A DNA stretch of 8,841 nt, taken from positions 1 through 8,841 of the forward strand of contig DMLD01000047.1 in the NCBI GenBank assembly GCA_003453515.1, in the 5' to 3' direction. This stretch comes from Lachnospiraceae bacterium. Lineage in GTDB: Bacteria; Bacillota; Clostridia; Lachnospirales; Lachnospiraceae. Below, in pieces: positions 6,450-8,841 of the stretch; the stretch's first letter is position 1; each line of letters begins with the position of its first letter. The position numbers were made by a program, and so were the translations under genes. Under the pieces are notes generated by a model that saw only the letters and a list, made by a program, of their open reading frames with translations, searched no databases and was not told where the DNA came from.

Positions 6450-8408
6450 ATGACTAAGAAGCAACGCAAATGGCTAATAAGGATCATAATATCAGGGGTC
6501 TTATTTATCATCCTGTTTGTCTTGGAGCATATCGGAATGCTTGATGCTCTGAAGCTGTATATAAGGCTTCCTGTTTTTCTGATCCCGTATCTGATTATCG
6601 GATACGATGTGATACTGAAGGCTGCCAAAAATATCGCTCACGGAAAGATTTTTGATGAAAACTTTCTCATGATGATAGCGACCTTTGGCGCCTTTGTTGT
6701 CAATGAGTATTTGGAAGCCGTCGCCGTTATGCTTTTTTATCAGGTCGGTGAGCTTTTTCAGAATTACGCCGTCGGCAAGTCCAGGGAATCCATAAAGTCA
6801 ATGATGGAGATCGTTCCGGAGTATGCAAATGTCGAGGAAAACGGCAGTCTCATACAGGTCGATCCCGATGATGTCGAGATAGGCACTGTGATAACGATAC
6901 TTCCCGGTGAACGTGTTCCGCTCGACGGAACGGTCATAGAGGGCTCGTCCTACGTTGATACCGCTGCTCTGACCGGGGAGTCCGTCCCGCGTTCCGTCGA
7001 TCCGGGCGATACCATCATCAGCGGATGCGTAAATTCACAGGGAACACTCAAGGTAAGAACAACAAAGGAATTTGAGGATTCGACTGTTGCCAAGATACTT
7101 GAACTTGTTGAAAATGCTTCATCGAAGAAGGCAAGAACGGAAAACTTCATCACGAGATTTGCCAAATACTACACTCCTGTCGTGACTCTGTGCGCGGTAC
7201 TCCTTGCTCTCCTTCCTCCCATCATCGCGGGAGGCGGCTTTGGGATGTGGCTTGAAAGAGCGTGTATCTTTTTGGTAATTTCGTGTCCCTGCGCACTTGT
7301 GATATCCGTTCCTCTTGGCTTCTTTGGCGGTATCGGTGCAGCATCACGCATCGGCGTTCTTGTCAAGGGATCAAATTACTTAGAGCTTGCAGCTGATCTT
7401 GGAACCGTTGTCTTTGACAAAACAGGTACGCTGACCCTCGGTGAATTCAAGGTGACCGAGATCATCCCGGCAGGACGCCCCGCTTATCGGTCGAAGTCAT
7501 CCACGATAAATACTGAAAAAGCAAGTGATGACAGCTTTGGTGAACCGGATGAATTTGTGCTTGAGCTTTTAAGGATCGCCGCACACGCTGAGGGCTACTC
7601 CAACCACCCGATAGCTGTCTCCATACGAGAGGCATTTGAGGAGGAATTTCATTTTACCATAGATCGTGATCTCATAAAGGACGCCAAGGAGATCGCCGGT
7701 CAGGGTATATGCGCGGTCATGGATTCCGGAAGCATTCTTGCGGGCAATGACAAGCTCATGAGAGCCAACGATATAGAGTTTGACCCCTGCGATTCGGTGG
7801 GTACCGTGGTTTATCTTGCCGATCAGTCCGAAAAAAAATATCTCGGCTGCATAGTTATCTCCGATTCTGTCAAGGAAGGGATAAGAGATGACATCGCACT
7901 TCTTCACTCATCCGGTGTCGACAGGACCGTCATGCTCACCGGTGATGCAAGGACGATTGCCGAGCGTGTCGCCGAAAACATCGGTATTGACATGGTCGAG
8001 GCTGAGCTGCTTCCACAGGACAAGGTAAGCTTTGTTGAAGGCTTACTTGACAAGACCGGCAAAAGAAAGCTCGCCTTTGTGGGCGACGGAATAAACGATG
8101 CTCCTGTTCTCATGCGTGCCGATGTAGGTATAGCCATGGGAAGCATGGGAAGCGATGCCGCCATCGAGGCTGCCGATATCGTTATCATGGATGATGATAT
8201 CAAAAAAATATCAAAAATAATACGCATCGCCAAAAAGACCATGCGTATAGTTAAAGAAAATATAGTATTCGCTCTCGGCGTCAAGTTCGCCATTCTCATA
8301 CTCGGCGCGCTCGGCATAGCAAATATGTGGCTGGCGGTGTTCGCCGATGTGGGTGTTGCGGTCATTGCTATTCTCAACGCCATGAGGATGCTTGGTCGGA
8401 GGAATTAG
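6450..8408 (+). CDS. zntA: P1B-type heavy-metal-exporting ATPase (CadA/ZntA-like), 652 aa
   Basis: Inner-membrane pump that uses ATP to export soft divalent metals (Zn, Cd, Pb). Motifs in order: membrane helices at about 9-27, 37-57, 70-86 and 88-104; actuator TGES (175-178); helices at about 241-262 and 269-299, the latter with metal-binding CPC (279-281); DKTGT with phosphorylated D323; SNHP (384-387) and GQG (417-419) in the nucleotide domain; TGD (497-499); GDGINDAP hinge (545-552); and two final helices at about 604-623 and 626-645. K612 and FADVG with D633 match ZntA's conserved Lys and Zn-binding Asp (ADTG), which places it in the P1B-2 class. The N-terminus is only about 8 residues before the first helix, so the usual HMA domain is missing and is supplied by the upstream gene. 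A polar insert (about 341-367) follows the phosphorylation site. AAAGGAG lies 7 bases before the ATG. Exact metal range is not determinable. Confidence 0.95.
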   Translation: MTKKQRKWLIRIIISGVLFIILFVLEHIGMLDALKLYIRLPVFLIPYLIIGYDVILKAAKNIAHGKIFDENFLMMIATFGAFVVNEYLEAVAVMLFYQVGELFQNYAVGKSRESIKSMMEIVPEYANVEENGSLIQVDPDDVEIGTVITILPGERVPLDGTVIEGSSYVDTAALTGESVPRSVDPGDTIISGCVNSQGTLKVRTTKEFEDSTVAKILELVENASSKKARTENFITRFAKYYTPVVTLCAVLLALLPPIIAGGGFGMWLERACIFLVISCPCALVISVPLGFFGGIGAASRIGVLVKGSNYLELAADLGTVVFDKTGTLTLGEFKVTEIIPAGRPAYRSKSSTINTEKASDDSFGEPDEFVLELLRIAAHAEGYSNHPIAVSIREAFEEEFHFTIDRDLIKDAKEIAGQGICAVMDSGSILAGNDKLMRANDIEFDPCDSVGTVVYLADQSEKKYLGCIVISDSVKEGIRDDIALLHSSGVDRTVMLTGDARTIAERVAENIGIDMVEAELLPQDKVSFVEGLLDKTGKRKLAFVGDGINDAPVLMRADVGIAMGSMGSDAAIEAADIVIMDDDIKKISKIIRIAKKTMRIVKENIVFALGVKFAILILGALGIANMWLAVFADVGVAVIAILNAMRMLGRRN

Positions 8409-8436
8409 GTTTGTTACGGATACAGCCGCGTGGCGC
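8409..8436. other. Short convergent gap without a recognisable terminator
   Basis: These 28 bases separate the 3' ends of the ATPase gene and pyrD. There is only a 3-bp stem (GCC/GGC at 8425-8434) and no T-run on either strand. No ordinary intrinsic terminator is seen, so the two transcripts may overlap at their ends. Confidence 0.5.
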
Positions 8437-8841
8437 CTACACACAAGCAATTATATCAGTAATTGAGTTGAGGCTTTCGCGCGTGGCGTATGCTTCGAGT
8501 CCGTCTATTATTTCGGTCGTTATGCCGGGTCTGTAGAAATTGGCTGTTCCGACTGCGACCATGGTCGCTCCTGCCATCATCATCTCCAGCGCATCCTCTG
8601 TTGATGCTACTCCTCCCATACCGATTATCGGAAGCTTCACTGCGTGCGCTACCTGATAAACCATTCTCACAGCTATCGGATGAACTGCCGGTCCCGACAT
8701 TCCCCCGGTCTGATTGGCAAGGGCAAACCTTTTTTTATATACATCTATCTTCATTCCGGTAAGCGTGTTGATGAGCGAGACACCGTCTGCTCCTCCCGCC
8801 TCGACCGCCTTTGCCATCTCGGTTATATCCGTGACATTCGG
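8437..8841 (-). CDS. pyrD: Dihydroorotate dehydrogenase, class 1B catalytic subunit, C-terminal part (5' end outside window)
   Basis: Oxidises dihydroorotate to orotate in pyrimidine synthesis. Class 1B enzymes are cytoplasmic and pass electrons through the FeS/FAD subunit PyrK to NAD. The 134 residues present start in [20 protein letters not shown], followed by [22 protein letters not shown], and the FMN-phosphate-binding pair IIGMGGV and [11 protein letters not shown]. All are in the order and spacing of PyrD. The frame runs unbroken to the window edge, so the ATG at 8817 is an internal Met and roughly the first 170 residues, including the catalytic Cys region, lie beyond the end. Class 1B is inferred from the SLINT and TGGMSGPA wording and the likely clostridial host. 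pyrK would be expected just upstream, outside the window. It is convergent with the metal operon. Confidence 0.92.
   Translation of the reverse strand, partial: PNVTDITEMAKAVEAGGADGVSLINTLTGMKIDVYKKRFALANQTGGMSGPAVHPIAVRMVYQVAHAVKLPIIGMGGVASTEDALEMMMAGATMVAVGTANFYRPGITTEIIDGLEAYATRESLNSITDIIACV

Noticed and set aside
7904..8383. 159-codon minus-strand frame opposite the ATPase C-terminus
   Set aside because: Its Met/Ser/Ala-rich low-complexity product mirrors the conserved ATPase codons, which carry the GDGIND and FADVG motifs on the other strand.
8425..8434. GCC-GCGT-GGC hairpin between the ATPase and pyrD genes
   Set aside because: The stem is three base pairs with no T-run on either strand, so it is not a credible terminator.
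8815..8817. ATG at 8817 as the start of a small complete gene
   Set aside because: The frame continues to the window edge with the conserved PyrD residues PNVTDITE, so this Met is internal to a truncated pyrD.

Overview
The window looks like chromosomal DNA from a Firmicute of class Clostridia, most likely Lachnospiraceae. This rests on mid-range GC, strong AGGAGG-type ribosome binding sites, promoters with an extended -10 (TGn) element, a TIR / single-helix / beta-propeller protein of a kind I recall as recurrent in Lachnospiraceae, and a clostridial-type citrate synthase and Dtd. The assignment is inference; no rRNA or other marker gene is present.

Layout from left to right. Positions 33-5974 hold four minus-strand genes, read right to left: a 1016-aa membrane-anchored TIR-domain protein with a large beta-propeller (2924-5974), dtd encoding D-aminoacyl-tRNA deacylase (2404-2862), a Si-type citrate synthase (939-2318), and a Cof-type HAD phosphatase (33-857). 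The last three look like ordinary chromosomal genes. Citrate synthase has its own recognisable promoter. A 207-base divergent intergenic region (5975-6181) then carries promoters for both directions. Next is a plus-strand two-gene metal-efflux operon: a 72-aa free-standing HMA metal-binding protein (6182-6400) and a P1B-type ATPase of the Zn/Cd/Pb class that lacks its own N-terminal HMA domain (6450-8408). The window ends inside a convergent minus-strand pyrD, of which only the C-terminal 134 residues are present (8437-8841).

The metal operon has a consensus promoter (TTGACA, 17 bases, TATAAT). Directly behind the -10 lies an imperfect palindrome built on TGAAC...GTTCA, which resembles operators of the ArsR/SmtB metalloregulators. 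No such regulator is encoded here, so it must act from elsewhere. The expected circuit is metal-induced derepression, metal capture by the small HMA protein, and export by the ATPase.

The most interesting gene is the TIR protein. By the positive-inside rule its TIR domain (with a W-x3-E motif like that of NAD-cleaving TIR domains) faces the cytoplasm and about 800 residues of propeller lie outside. That is the layout expected of a one-protein envelope sensor with an internal effector. Its function is not established to my knowledge. I see no transposases, CRISPR arrays, tRNAs, rRNAs or attachment sites.
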